From Pestalotiopsis fici W106-1 (Eukaryota > Ascomycota > Sordariomycetes > Amphisphaeriales > Sporocadaceae): a DNA stretch of 64,000 bases. Under the pieces are notes generated by a model. The model worked only from the letters and a program-made list of their open reading frames with translations, was not told the DNA's origin and searched no databases. How positions within the stretch are numbered: position 1 is the stretch's first letter; each line of letters starts with the position of its first letter. Both the position numbers and the translations under genes were made by a program. The stretch spans positions 1,054,001-1,118,000 of the forward strand of contig NW_006917098.1 of NCBI RefSeq assembly GCF_000516985.1, written 5' to 3'. Below are positions 24,967 through 37,630 of the stretch, piece after piece.

Positions 24967-27900
24967 CCTAAACCTTTAAAATATATTAAACTAAAATATT
25001 AGGAATATTTAATAAACTACGCTATGCTAATTATTTTTCGTATAAACGCTACTTATATCCGTAATGCTTAGCGAGCTTATCGCAAGCTAATTAATCCCGC
25101 TATTAATATAATTTGTAAAATTTGGCAAATCGCTTTATGTCCGCTTTTGCTTTTTATATAATTTTTACCGCGCCTGCTAATTTTACGGTAGCTGATTTTA
25201 ATCGCTTTTTAGCTCCTTTAAAAGGGACTAATAAATCGGCTAATAGCTATAACGGCATAAAACCTCGTTTTAATATATTTATTTGTCTTTTATATTTATT
25301 ATAAATATCCTTTATTTTACGGAATTTGCTATATACGAAATAGACTTCGCGTATAATGCGTTATGCCGCCGCCGAAAGCAGCTATTTTTTTGCCGCGTAT
25401 TTTACGGTATTGCTAATATATATTATATTATTAACCGTGCGGTATGTAAATAAGATATTAAATCCGTAATAAAGCAGTAAAATATTATACCGGTATAACG
25501 GGCAATTTCCAAAATCCCGAAGCTATTTCCGAACGTAATGCTTTAAAAATTTATATTAATAAAAAAGCACGAAAATCTTGCTTTTAACGGGATTATCTTT
25601 TAGGTATATAAAATATTATTTTTCCGTATTTAATAAAAATAATAAAATAAAGCGAAATATAATATCGTTTTTTTTAGTAAGCTAAAATTTGTCGAAGCGG
25701 TAATCGTAAAACCTTTTATAGTAATTTTAAACGTAAAACCGCAGCGCTTTAATTTCGGGTATTTATCGATAAAACTAAAATCGGCGAGCTATAAAATTTA
25801 ATGCTATAATATCGGCCGGGTTATAAACGATGTATAGCCGGGATAATTTTAGCTCGGTATAAAAATGTTTTTTAGCTAATATTAAATCGACCGGTATATA
25901 TATTTCTAAAATCCTGTTTTAACTAATTAGTATAATAGCATTAATAATAACTATAAAATAGCCGATTTTAGCTTTATTGGGAATTTTTGCTAAATTAAGC
26001 CCGCCGGAATAAGCTATTTTAAAAAATAATAAATAAGCGGTAAATTATTTAGGTTAAAAACGCTAAAAAATACTATTTAGGAGCCGTTAGCTAATAACGA
26101 ATAAAACCGAAAAATATTTAAAATAAAAAGCGGCTATAAAATATAATATAATCCTAAAAGCCTCGCTTAAAATAGGACGGAAAAAAATATATAATAATTA
26201 GCGTTCGAAAAGGTTCCTGGTTATAATTAAAAAAGGTATAAAACGAAAATATAGTTTATAATATAATATAATAAAGGGATAAATATATAAAAAAACTATA
26301 AACCAGGGCGGACCGGAATATACTACTACTAAAATCCGGAAACGTATAATTAAAGATTATCCGATCGGTGCATAATTTTAAAGCGGAAGATGGAATAGGG
26401 AGCGAGACTCTCTCAAATTATAGCGATAATAAAAAGAAAATTTCAATTTAATCAAGCTATATATATGAACGGGAGGTAAATTTTGGTTTATATAATACCT
26501 AAATAATATTAAGCCATATTTGCTATTTAAGGCGCAAAGCTTCTCCTATTTTTTTTAAATAAAAAATTATATATAGCTATTAAAATAAATATAATAAAAA
26601 ATATTAATTTTAGCGTTAAAACTTATTAGGTAAAATAAAAACGGAGCAATCGGATTTCCCGGGCCGGATTTTAGGGCCCTAAAAATAGCCGAGCAATAAC
26701 TTATATTAAAAAAATATATATTTATATATATAATAAAAAGAAAATAGACCTAGGATCCGTATAAATATATAATCTATCTGCCTTATATATATAATCGCAA
26801 ATCGATCCGGAGGGTTATTTATAAATCCCTATTAATATCACCGCTTCCGTCCTTTATTAAGCTCGGACCAGCGGCCAGCTAAATTAATCTAAGTTAATCT
26901 ATCCTAGCTATCTAAATTAATTTTTAATAAAAAACCAATTACGCAATAATCAAATTCGTTCCTATTTTTTATATATAATATAATATATACCGCGCGGCGG
27001 CTAATATTTATTTTTCTAGCTTTTTATATAATAGCCTAATAGGAAAATAGTAGAGTAAGCTTGCGTATTATTATTTGTAAAGGTTTTAATAAGTCGTTAA
27101 TATTTTTTTGATTTCCGTAGCGTTAGCCTTAATTTGCCGCAGCTCCTCGGCTATAAACGCGATTTTTTTACGGATAGCATATGCTTTCCGTTCGGTTTTT
27201 TTAAAAAGCTCTTTAAGCTCGATAATATCTTCCTAATATAGCGGCATATCCGGATTTTGCAGCTACTTTTTAGCCTAATAAAAAAGCGTATATAGCTTAT
27301 TTTAAGGCTTAATTATAAATAAGAAATCGGCGGCGTCTTCGGAGTCCTTAAATCCGGTGGCAGTTTTATCCTTTTTGGCCTTTTTTTTTATAGGTTTTAG
27401 TTAGGAGTCGTTTTTACTCGTAAGTCGCCGATTTATTTTTTAGCTCGCTTTTATTAGCAGCTATAGCGGCGGCGCGTTCCTTTTCCGATTTTTTTTTTCT
27501 GCTTTTTATAATTTTAGCGGTTTTTTTTTTAAGTTTTAAATAATATAATTTATTTACCCGTTAAGCGGCGGCAGCCTTATTTTCCTGCCTTTTTTTTTTT
27601 AATTTTACTATAAATTCGAGGCTTTTGCGGTATTTTTAAAAAGGGGTTAATTAAAGGGGACGAATAATAAGTTGTAATTTATTAGGAAGTTATTTAAATT
27701 TAATCCCCGCGCTATGTTAGGGGGGGCTATAATTAGCTGTTTTAATTTAAATATTAGGTATTAGTATCGCTAAAATTAAAAAAAACTATAGTAAAAAATT
27801 AGCAAAGGGTTTAAATTACTTTATTATAAACGAATATCGCGGGTTTTTTTATAATAGTCCTCGATTTTTTTTGCCTAAAAATCGGCATTATCATTTTACT

Positions 27901-29480
27901 CCCTAAGCGACGCTAATTAAATATTTAGCATTTATTCCTTAAGCGTCGAATAAAAGCGCCTAATTATATATTTTTAATACTCGAAAGCATACTAGTATAA
28001 ACGGGGTTTATAATTATATGCTTTATATAAATGGCTTATTTGCATTAGCTTTTTATATAGGTTTATAATTATAATATTATAAAATTAACTTTAGTTTATT
28101 TCCTGGGCCTAATTTGCGGCCCGGGTAATTATCGGCAATAATTAATTTAAATTAATTTAATTTTATATTTTATTTTATATATTAGCAAGCTAGCTAGGCT
28201 TTTTAGTAGTAATAAATAAAAGTGTGCCTAAATATATAATAATATGCTTTAGGTATAATATTAATTAAATAAAAAAAGCTTCCTTAAAAACGCGTAATCC
28301 AGCTGGCTAGGCCTAATTATATATTAAAAAAAAGGTTTATTTTAATTAATATTTAAATAATAATCGCGGTAAGCGCTAATTTTGCCCGTTAACGCTATAA
28401 TAATAATAATAATAATTAAATATTAAGCTATTTATTTAATAAATAATATTATTTATTTATTATTATTTTTATAATTATTTTCGCATTTTATTAAATTTTA
28501 TACGATTTATAAAATGCGATCGCGCTATATTTAGGAAATCCTATTTTATACGCTTAATCCTATTTTACGGCGGGCACCGATTATTATAATTAGTTAATAC
28601 GCCTTAGCCCGCTATAATCGGGGGAAAGGCAGCGCCGCAAAATAAAAATAAATCGCTTAAATAAATAATTACGCTTAATTATTAATTTATTACACTTAAT
28701 AAATACTGTAATTATACGGATAAATAAATTTAAAGCTATATTTATTCGTATTAATTCTAAATACCTTTTTTAACGCTATATAATAGCATTAAATACCCGT
28801 TTTTATCGCGCTTAAAAAGACTGTCCCTCCCGACGCCCTTAAAACACCCTCCAAAATCAGGGGGTCCCTCTAATTGCCCTCTAAAATACCCTTACGGCCC
28901 TTATCGGCCCTTATCGGCCCTCCTCCGGGAGAGGGAAACCCTCCTGAGACAGCCCTTTTGGGGGCCAAAATTACCAAAAATGGCAATTTGCCCTCACTGA
29001 TAGTTGAGCTGTACGCGCGAGGGTCCCTTTGGCGGCTGAGTAGACCTGGTGATGTATCGTGCATGCTTCGCATAGCCTCAAAATGCGGCTTGGTGCTCTC
29101 GGTCAAGTCCGTCTACCGCGGAACATTCGAAAGCTTCTATTGCAGCCGCTCAGCCTCCTACAGTGGGCCGAGTAGTGCATTATGGCTGCTGATATTCTTT
29201 ATCTTGCCTCAATGTGGATGAAATGTGTTGTCGCTCACCCGCCTGTTCATAAGTAATGACTGCCGGATGGTACTATGCCCCACTTCCAGGGCTGGGGATG
29301 AATGTTTGCAGCATTCGGTATCCGAAAGCACGCAGGCCGCGCACGGCGAGATAAACTTCATCTATCAACCCCCGAACCTCGGCCTTGCCAGCCAGGCTGG
29401 GGTTGGGAAGCATTATAGACCGCTTCCAACATGCTCAAGCTAGCCACATCCCGATAGACCAAGGTTTGTGCTTATTGCTC

Positions 29481-29498
29481 CGTCGTCGTCGTCGTCGT
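29481..29498. repeat. Trinucleotide repeat (CGT)6
   Basis: Six perfect copies of CGT in non-coding DNA. Confidence 0.95.
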
Positions 29499-32032
29499 GA
29501 TGGCGGATGGGGACACACTACACCTCTGAATTATTGACGACAATCATTGATATGATGCCATAGAATGTCGAGGGATCTCGTGTCAAGTGAGGACTCTGCT
29601 CACACAACTTGCCCCTTGTGAAACTTTAGCTTGGTTATGGGGGCAAGTAAAAAAGTCTTGGCGACTAGGAGTATAGTGTCATTGTAGTAAGTCAGGATTC
29701 CAGAGTTTCCAGAAACTCACCTTAGGCAAGTCTTCGAATGTTTGGTACCAGAGAGGCCAAACACTCTGTGGAGATGCATGTTAATGTGTAGTATGAGATG
29801 TCGCTCTCTCCTGGGTTACACAACTCGGCTCCATTGTGAAAGAGTACACAGTACCCATTGCCCATCGCTAGGCTGTTTTCGGAGACGGGAATGATCCTTC
29901 AGGAAGTTAGCGTGCAGAAAGGACTGTCGTGCATGAGCGATATTACTTCGGCACAGTGCCTCGCTTGGCGCCAAACAGACTATTGATGCGTCTCATGGAT
30001 TGTGATTTGGTTTCGAGTAATCTGACAATAGTCTCGCTAGTCGCAATCACCGTGTTTGGCTTTGCTTTCCATGAAGGCCCCATTGCTAAATTGCGCTGCC
30101 TTGGCTGGCAGGATCTGCGTGAAGCATGACCGTACGTGCCGAGCAGAGTATACGATTACATCTATCACTCCTAAGGGAGGAGTCGACGGATTTTCCTGCA
30201 GGAAATTCATATAATGAGTGGAGCGCCACCAGTCGGTATATCTATTCCACCGAGCTTGACTTCCGATTAGGAAGCATCATGCGATCCAACCATCGGGCGT
30301 TGTCGTTGCACAACAAGGCTTGTTTGCTACAGAGTAGAGTTTGGGCCCGGCGCCAACTACTTTCGGTCAACAGGGGGCCGAGATGGTCAATTTTCTGCCT
30401 CCGGAAAACCAACAAATGGCAGTCGCAAAGGACATAATGTTCTTGTCCCAAGATGTCCCAAGCCAGTGGTTTCAGGGATGGCAAGCGATGCAAGTCGTTG
30501 CGGGAGCAAATCAGAATGACGGAACCAGGATGTGGTAGGGCTGAGTGCTGTGAGCGAGAAGCACCGCTGGGTGCTCCAATCGGTAGGTAAGTGGCAATAC
30601 CCCATAACTTTTGAATCTGGGCGCTGACGTGACGTGTTGCTGCTCATCACTGCTTACGGCCATTGCATAGTGGGTATGTTTCCAGAATGCGATGCAATAG
30701 TGATTGGATATTTTGCCTGCGCAGTGCTTGGGTGGTCTGCCTCTGAGGAGGAAACGGAGCATTGAATAGTGCAGAAATGGCTTCCGTAGGGCTGAATGAT
30801 GGTGTGGATCATTGTAGACGCATCCAGTTGAGCAATGTCGGGCCGCTTCCGCGTGTAATGGAGGCGATTCGTAAGAACATGGCTCACAACCACCCAAGCG
30901 CAAGTTCAGGTAATAGTAAATGGTGCTTGTTCGACAGATGATTCCTATGTCAGAAGTCCGTGGTCTTTTTGATGCACTCTGCAACAATATCAGTGCCATG
31001 ACAATGACAGGACAGCGATCGCTGTGTTGGCTAGAACATCGCCGCGGCCGGTTTTTGTGGCTTCCGAGGCTAAGCCCGAGGATCTACCTGTTCGACTTGC
31101 TTTCTCGGCTCTTAGACTCATTAACCAACGGAGGTACAAAACATCATCTCAACCAAAGCTCTCAAATCGAGCTATTGCTTCGGAAGGAACTCGTAGTGAA
31201 GGTTGTCTCGGAACATCGGTTGGTATCTGCAGGTAGTGGATAGCTAAAGTACCCTGACTCGGCGGGAGAAGTCCGGTCTTAGAGAGTCCCGTCGAGGGTG
31301 CCCTGAAAGTTTGTGTATTTGTTGCTCGTTGCTTTCTCAAGCCAGGAAGATGGGAAGGCGGCGCGGTAAATCTGCCCAGCTTTTTCTTCGTAGATCTGAA
31401 CAATTCGAGAAGCCCTGTGACACAATATCGCCCCTCCGTGTGTATGGAGTTGACCCAGACCAGTCTTGCAAAGCAGGATGATGATAATGATGATGATGGC
31501 CAATAGTCGCGAGACTCGATTGCCTACTCGGATCTGACTCCTGCCCACCTAGCTCTTGTGCCTGCCCGTAGATACCACCGAAAAGCAGAAGCAGTGGCCA
31601 CTGTGAGCTAGCACTTCTTAGGAAGTCGCGGCGTGGCAGACGGTTCGATCCGCTAGTTGGGGACGTCAACGTGCACTACTACCATAGTGCTTCGTACTAT
31701 GTAGTAACTACTTTTGGTCCAGTTGAACTTTAAATCATGACCCCTAGTATTTACACACAACCAAGCACGAAAGCATGTACACAAGGTACAGTAGGGGTTT
31801 TGCGGAGTTGAACATCAATCTGCCGCACAGTCGCATCGGAAAGGTACTTTACATTAAGGTATGTCAATCAAAATGTTGTTGAAGTACGTACACAGAAGGT
31901 ACTGCTCTGTTGTGCCAGTAGGTAATATAGGTAACCTTGGGTACGTACGATAGGTTGTTCAAAAGTTGACAGGCAATAGACCCTTGAGTAAAATCGAATG
32001 TCTCTTTTGCAGTGCAACGGTCTACGTGGCTG

Positions 32033-32056
32033 GGCAGGCAGGCAGGCAGGCAGGCA
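32033..32056. repeat. Tetranucleotide repeat (GGCA)6
   Basis: Six perfect copies of GGCA in non-coding DNA. Confidence 0.95.
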
Positions 32057-34196
32057 CTTAGTAAGTCAGTCAACATAATCCAGTAATTCTTATTAATACA
32101 ATCAGTCATTTCATCCATCTTTCGCCGTGACAAGTATTACTGCCGTGACTCGGCGCGTGCAACGATTCGTGAAGCCAAGGAGAAGTAACACGCCAGGTGG
32201 CTTCCGTCCAGTAGGTACAAGTTCGGTAGTGTGGACACAACTGTGCTGGCCCTGGCCCTGACCCTGGACCTGCTGGTTCGCTTTTCCCACTGGCGCCGGC
32301 GCCTCGACCCCCGGCCATTATACTGTTTTCTCTCCGTTTGTCTGTCTCCCCTCTTTACTCACATTATCTAACTGAACGATAGGGAAAGGAAAAAAAAGAC
32401 GTCCCAGGGCTAATAAGGGCAGACCCCTGGCAGGGCATGGGAATGTAATTTTTTCAGCTAGCCGCTGTCAAGCCAAGACGCTTAAACGTAACCAAAAAGG
32501 ATATGGCCGTGAAACTTATCCTTTCCGTCCGCGACGACATGCTCTCTCCCGAAGGCATGTCTCAGTCGACTTGTTTAATTGGAGTGGCATGTCTCGACAG
32601 AAGACTCAGTCCAGTGGGATTCGTGATTAACTTGGGGGAGGGGTTAGCGCTTTTTTCTTCCGAGTCTGCCTGGCCGATATCCTTGGGATGGGGATTACCA
32701 ATAATGTCTTTATCGTCTGTTAGGGTTTTGAAACAAGTGATTTTGTAACAATTGGTTTATACTACGCGCTCAAGTCTAAACTTGGGGTTTCTCGTGATTG
32801 ACTGTGTTTATTGAGTCTCATTCTACATTACATTGCCCATCTTCGTGTACTATGTATATCGCACAGCCTAACCTTGAGCCGTAAACAGATGGATCAACCA
32901 AGCAGGGAATTTACAAAGTACAATCATTTTCTGTGGTCATCTCTGCGCCGAGCATGACACTGCGCACTGTACGACGGCAGGTAGGCCAACAACGATCAGT
33001 GAATGATCTCAACAGATGCGGATCGGCATCAACCTGCCAAGGCCTCTCTGCGTGTAGGCACAAATGGTAGGCGACCCAGCGGCCGGCAAGATAGAGACAA
33101 CAGGTAAATGTCGTGTTACCTAGGTTGCAGTGAATATCCATCTGCCTGTTTTAATATTACATTTGATATACGTAAGATACCCAAAGTGTCGAAATTCTAC
33201 CGCGGTTCGGAATACATACATACTACTTAACCTACAATCGCCTGCATACATGCGTGTACAAAGTACATTATCCAGGCAGATGGATATGGAGGAAGGCGGA
33301 TATGCAGAATGGTGCAAAGCACAAAGCAGCAAAAGCAGCCAACGGAAAGAGAGGGTCTCCTCTGTGCGATGCGCAACTGCAGTGCATGTGTAAAGTAATG
33401 TAATCAATCATGTACGTACATTATGTACATACCCATCAGGAGCGCTGGCCCATCTCCAACCTGCATCCAAGGACCAAGACCCAAGCCAGCCCAGCCAGCC
33501 CAGACCCTGGCCAAGTTGATGGGCACTCTCAAGGGCACTGGGGAGGGGCCCTGAGGAGGCAGCGCAGGGGAGAAAAACGACTTATACCCAGGCCGTCCCT
33601 CCCAAGTCTAAGCCCCCAAACTTCTGCAGATAACCCGTGCCACTAAGGTTCCCACTCTTGAAGCTCCGGTCCTGCGCTACAACGGACATTATCACGAGCC
33701 TCGCGCCCACTGCCTGTACTCATTGCCACTTATTTCTTTTCTTCTCCCTCTCCCTCTCCATCCTCGCTGGCGATTCTACTACGTATTTACTTTTTCTCAT
33801 GCGGGGTTTTGAGCATATGTGACCTGGATTTAGTCACATCGCTCCTATTGCATGCCCACGAAAACGTTGTTGGCTGCTGCTTCTGGTCCCGATACACTTT
33901 GCGTTGAGTGAGGGCAGGTATTCTCAACTTCGCTAAGACCGTCCTTTCCCCGCCACCACCAAGACCACCATTGTCTGTCGATCTGCCAGCCCACATAGCT
34001 ACCTACATAGCTACCAGCCTGCCAGAACCAAATGCTGTGCCGAGGACAGAAAGAAAGAGAAGGTCAGAAATAACGAAACAAGACAACTGCAAAAAAAGCT
34101 TCAGCACTTGCACCTTTTTTTTTTCCCGGCGCCTCAAAACTCCTGGGCTATGGTCGCTTCTCAATCACCGGTTTTCCAATTTTCTAATCACACATC

Positions 34197-36483
34197 ATGA
34201 CTGGCGACGACAACAGGAATCATCGCCCCGAGCCGGTCCAGACCGACCTCTCGGGTGATGCGGCTGCTCAAAGACAGAGGAGACCTCGGACGAGCAAGCC
34301 AAAGGTCAAGACTGGCTGTAACAATTGCAAGTATGTGTGCCAGAACCCAAAATCTTAATAATTCCGTACTTTCAACTTGTCCATGCACCCCTCAAAATCA
34401 TAATTAGCCTCTTATACTAAGCTTCGACACTACATACAGGCAGCGAAGAATCAAGTGCGATGAGAAGCGGCCGGCCTGTACTCAGTGCGTTCGATCAAAG
34501 AAGGAATGCAAGGGATATCCACCACCACCAAGGCCCAGGATCTTCGAGGAGGTTGCGATTGCGCCGCGGCCAGTCACCAATAACGTGGCCATCATCGCAG
34601 CCGCCCCGGCACCAGCTCCTAGCACCATTGCACCTCGGCGCCCGACTATAGCCATTGCGACAAAACCAAAACGGGCAGTTTCACCACCCCAGCAGCGCAT
34701 CACGCCGCCGCTCACTCCCATCAATCACCCCGAAAGTACTTTCACCTCCTCATTGATGGTTCATCGCCCCAGTGTCAATTTACCTTTCAACCCACAGGAT
34801 GGTTTGTACTTTCAGCTATTCCGGGAACGCACAGCTGGCGAGCTCTCGGGCTTTTTCGACTCCTCGTTCTGGACGTGCAGCGTGCTGCGAGAATGCCATT
34901 CGGAAGAGGCTATTCGCCATTCGGTTGTTGCACTCGGCGCTCTTTACAAGACTCTAGAAAAGATGACAGAGTCCCCGCCAGGTTCTCCCTCGGATCACTT
35001 TGACCCGGTCGACCATGCGCGGCTTCACTGGGAGGTTGCCTTCCGTAATTATGACTCGGCTCTGAAAGCCATTCGCAGCCAGACGTCATCTGACCACTCC
35101 ACTCAGAGAACCAGTCTCATGGCCACTGTGCTCTTGGCATGTTTCGATTCATTCATCGGAGATCACAAACAGGCCATAAGGCAAATACAGACAGGCTTGG
35201 GACTATTGGAACAGTTGCGGGCTGAGCGCCGCAGGGCGTTTCTGCCAAGGCCCGAAGAGCCAGTCGAGCAGGACCTCATTCAGATGTTCACGCGCCTTGC
35301 CATCCAAGCCAAGTCTTATGACATGGCATTCCACTTCCCGCAACCTTTTGTGATCCGACTCACACCTCAAAACACTGATCCTACTTCACCCACATCCGAA
35401 GGCGGCTCCCCGGTATCGACTTTGCAGTCCCCTATACCCGAAAGCTTTTCATCGCTTATTGAGGCTCGACTCGCCTGGGATGCTCTGTGCGAAAAGATGC
35501 TGAGATTCACAGAAACCATGTTCCAATACACAAGCAGCACCAGTCCTATGGGTGTCCTACCACGGCAATTGCAACAATTTGGTGTAGGCTTCAAGAACGA
35601 AATAGCGTCATGGGACCATGCTTTTGAACCAATCCTCAATTCGAGGAATGCTCCGGGGAAGAGCAGTCAGGAGAAAGCCGCCATATCTGTCCTGAAAATG
35701 TTCCAAATCATGGGACAAATACTCTTCTTGATGACGTTTAGCGATAACGAATCTTCCTTTGACGCATTCTTACCACAATTCAAGAAGATCGTTAGCCTCG
35801 CCGAGGAAGTAGTTGGAGACGAAGAAAGGGAAGCAATGGCGAAGAGGTGTCCCAACCCTCAATTTTGCCAGCATCAGTCTGGACATCCTGATATCTTTGG
35901 AGGAGGGGAATGGACTGCGAAGCACATCAAACCCAGCTTCAGCGCTGATCTGGGCATTGTGCCCCCTCTGTATCTAGTGGCAACAAAGTGCAGAGATTCT
36001 ACGATACGGAGACAGGCGATTCAATTGCTCATGAGCAGTGCCCGGCGCGAGGGAATGTGGGACAGTGAGCTCATAGCCCGCATCGGCATGTGGATCATGG
36101 CCATTGAAGAGGAAGGAATGACGCCAGGCGACTCGCCAAGACCATCGACCAGCTCAACCTCAACGTTCTCGGCAGCAAGCCCAGGGGCCCGATCGATTGG
36201 ATCCATCTCCAACGGCTCTCCGACCAATGGATACACAGACCTTGAAAGTGACAGACCCCTCGGTCCAGGAGGCAATGCCCGCTGGAGCATAGGTCGACGG
36301 GAAAGCCTTGCGACTAACGGAAGCATGGGCCGGAGCAGGACAATACCAGAAGAGAAGCGCGTCATGGTCCGGGCCGTTGAGTTTGATCTTCGTTCACGCA
36401 CCGCAACCCTCCAATGCGGCTCCCGAGACTTGACGCCGGGCATGCAGGATTTCAAGAATCGCATCACTCAGTTCGATTGGTAA
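34197..36483 (+). CDS. Zn2Cys6 transcription factor, fungal-specific domain 2 type
   Basis: Exons 34197-34330 and 34440-36483 give 725 residues. The intron has a GTATGT donor, an ACTAA branch-type motif near 34416 and a CAG acceptor. It splits the zinc cluster, as is common in this family. Cysteines at residues 41, 44, 51, 58, 61 and 68 form CX2CX6CX6CX2CX6C, the binuclear zinc cluster that binds DNA. A Pro/Ala-rich linker (about 75-150) leads to a helical region from about residue 167 (LYFQLFRERTAGELSGFF) that resembles the fungal-specific transcription factor domain 2. A Ser/Thr/Gly-rich stretch follows at about 610-660, then a short conserved-looking C terminus. The start ATG opens the only frame that joins the cluster. 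It is a nuclear regulator by family; its targets cannot be read from the sequence. The second C6 gene follows in the same orientation 1.1 kb downstream. Confidence 0.93.
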
Positions 36484-37630
36484 TACGCCATCGAATCTCG
36501 CATCTCAACGACTTCAGGTGCTGGTCGCGAGTCGTTGCCATCACCCAGACTAATGCTCCCCCGGCCGCCCCCGGAGGGCTCACTCTCCAATTCAAATATA
36601 CCCGAACGGCAGGACCAAGTTTTATTGCATATGACAAGGAAGAGGATATCAAAGTCGAGGATGGGAAAACGCATGTAGTGTGTAGTTGATGGATACGTGA
36701 GGCCACAAGAAACCTATAGTGGTTCTGGAAAAGCCGCCTCTGTAGTAATGAGGCCAAAACATGGCATCAAAGGTCGGTCAGTATCCAATATCCTGCAGCA
36801 GATCAGGATCTATAATCTCAGAATAATATCTGATATTGAAGCATTGCACAATCAAACATCATACCATTTCTAGAAGTGTGTACATGAGGTCTTCTAGTCA
36901 ATCATTGTCGAATTGATACCGGACAAGATACTAGGAGTAAAAAAGGCTGCAAAGCTGCAAAGCTGCAGATCAATCTTATGCATTTTCCGATGCACAAACT
37001 CTGGCATGATTACACACGACAGAGTGCAATAATGAAGCAACCTCATGTAGTTATTCATTCAACGCATAGTGCGAATACATAGTGTGCATGAATATTCAGT
37101 ACTATGAGATCATCCAACAGGCACTACCTCCCGGAAGGATTCACTCTTGCATGGCCTCCCTCCATGATATTTATTCTCACCCTTCTGCTGGCCAGATAAA
37201 AACAACCTATAATCGATGATTGTAGTCTGAAACTGACGAGACTGCACCAGCACAACGCCAAAGAAGCCTTTTGTGACAGCAAGTGAAGCCTCGAAAGTGA
37301 GAGTGCCCTAGGTTCATCAACTACTTGCTTACTGCATACCTACCCGAAGGCGGGACCCCTCATCGGTCGCTTCGTGGTAGTACAAGGAGAGGGCGTATCA
37401 TCACTATCCCTTGACTCCTTTGTCAGCAAAAAGGTGTCCCTGGAACATTGGCGTTGAAGGGGGCGTGTTGATATCCACGATAATACCTGATCATATAGAG
37501 TACTCTTGATTGATGCTGGTCCGCTACTCGCGCACCATCTCATTTCGCCACACCTAGGAGACAACTTGCCTACCCTTTCATTGCCAAATCTGGTGCAACC
37601 TGAAAAGGACAAACGGAGGGACAGCAAAGA
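36484..37630. other. Intergenic region between the two C6 genes
   Basis: It holds the 3' end of the upstream gene's transcript and the promoter of the downstream one. No credible coding frame is present; the plus-strand frame at 36414-36689 is a shifted read-through of the upstream gene's end. No clear motif stands out. Confidence 0.7.

Larger units (their letters stand above)
1..28815. repeat. AT-rich, RIP-degraded gene-free block
   Basis: This is one continuous AT-rich block with no intact gene. In the sample line 7861-7920 I count seven TA, five CG, one CA and no TG. In the genic line 35101-35160 I count no TA, two CG, seven CA and five TG. Loss of CpA/TpG with gain of TpA is the known footprint of repeat-induced point mutation, which mutates duplicated DNA in many Pezizomycotina. 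CpG is kept, so simple CpG deamination does not explain it. The block is therefore probably an old array of transposable elements. Apart from the sub-features listed separately I see no gene, rRNA or telomeric TTAGGG repeat. The short open frames in it (for example at 4492, 7077, 17394, 17765, 19660, 24673 and 25122) mostly lack support and are treated as debris. Confidence 0.9.
28816..34196. other. Gene-free interval between RIP block and first gene
   Basis: Base composition switches at about 28815 to normal genic values with plentiful CA and TG. All frames here are short and overlap on several strands. The longest ATG-initiated one (162 codons, minus strand, 30511-30999) shows no recognisable domain. 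A (CGT)6 run is at 29481-29498 and a (GGCA)6 run at 32033-32056. The last few hundred bases, with pyrimidine-rich tracts at 33720-33780 and 34105-34190, probably contain the promoter and leader of the first transcription-factor gene. I see no RNA gene. Confidence 0.6.

Noticed and set aside
1..28815. A giant transposon (Starship-like) with a tyrosine-recombinase captain
   Set aside because: No recombinase motif or intact cargo gene was visible, and the ghost frames could not be assigned; decay makes this untestable by eye.
28874..29443. Frames on both strands at the edge of the AT block
   Set aside because: The frames overlap in opposite directions and give unremarkable, non-homologous-looking sequence; more likely non-coding.
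30511..30999. 162-codon minus-strand frame with an ATG
   Set aside because: No domain and atypical composition. It overlaps several equally long frames, and there is no splice or neighbour support.
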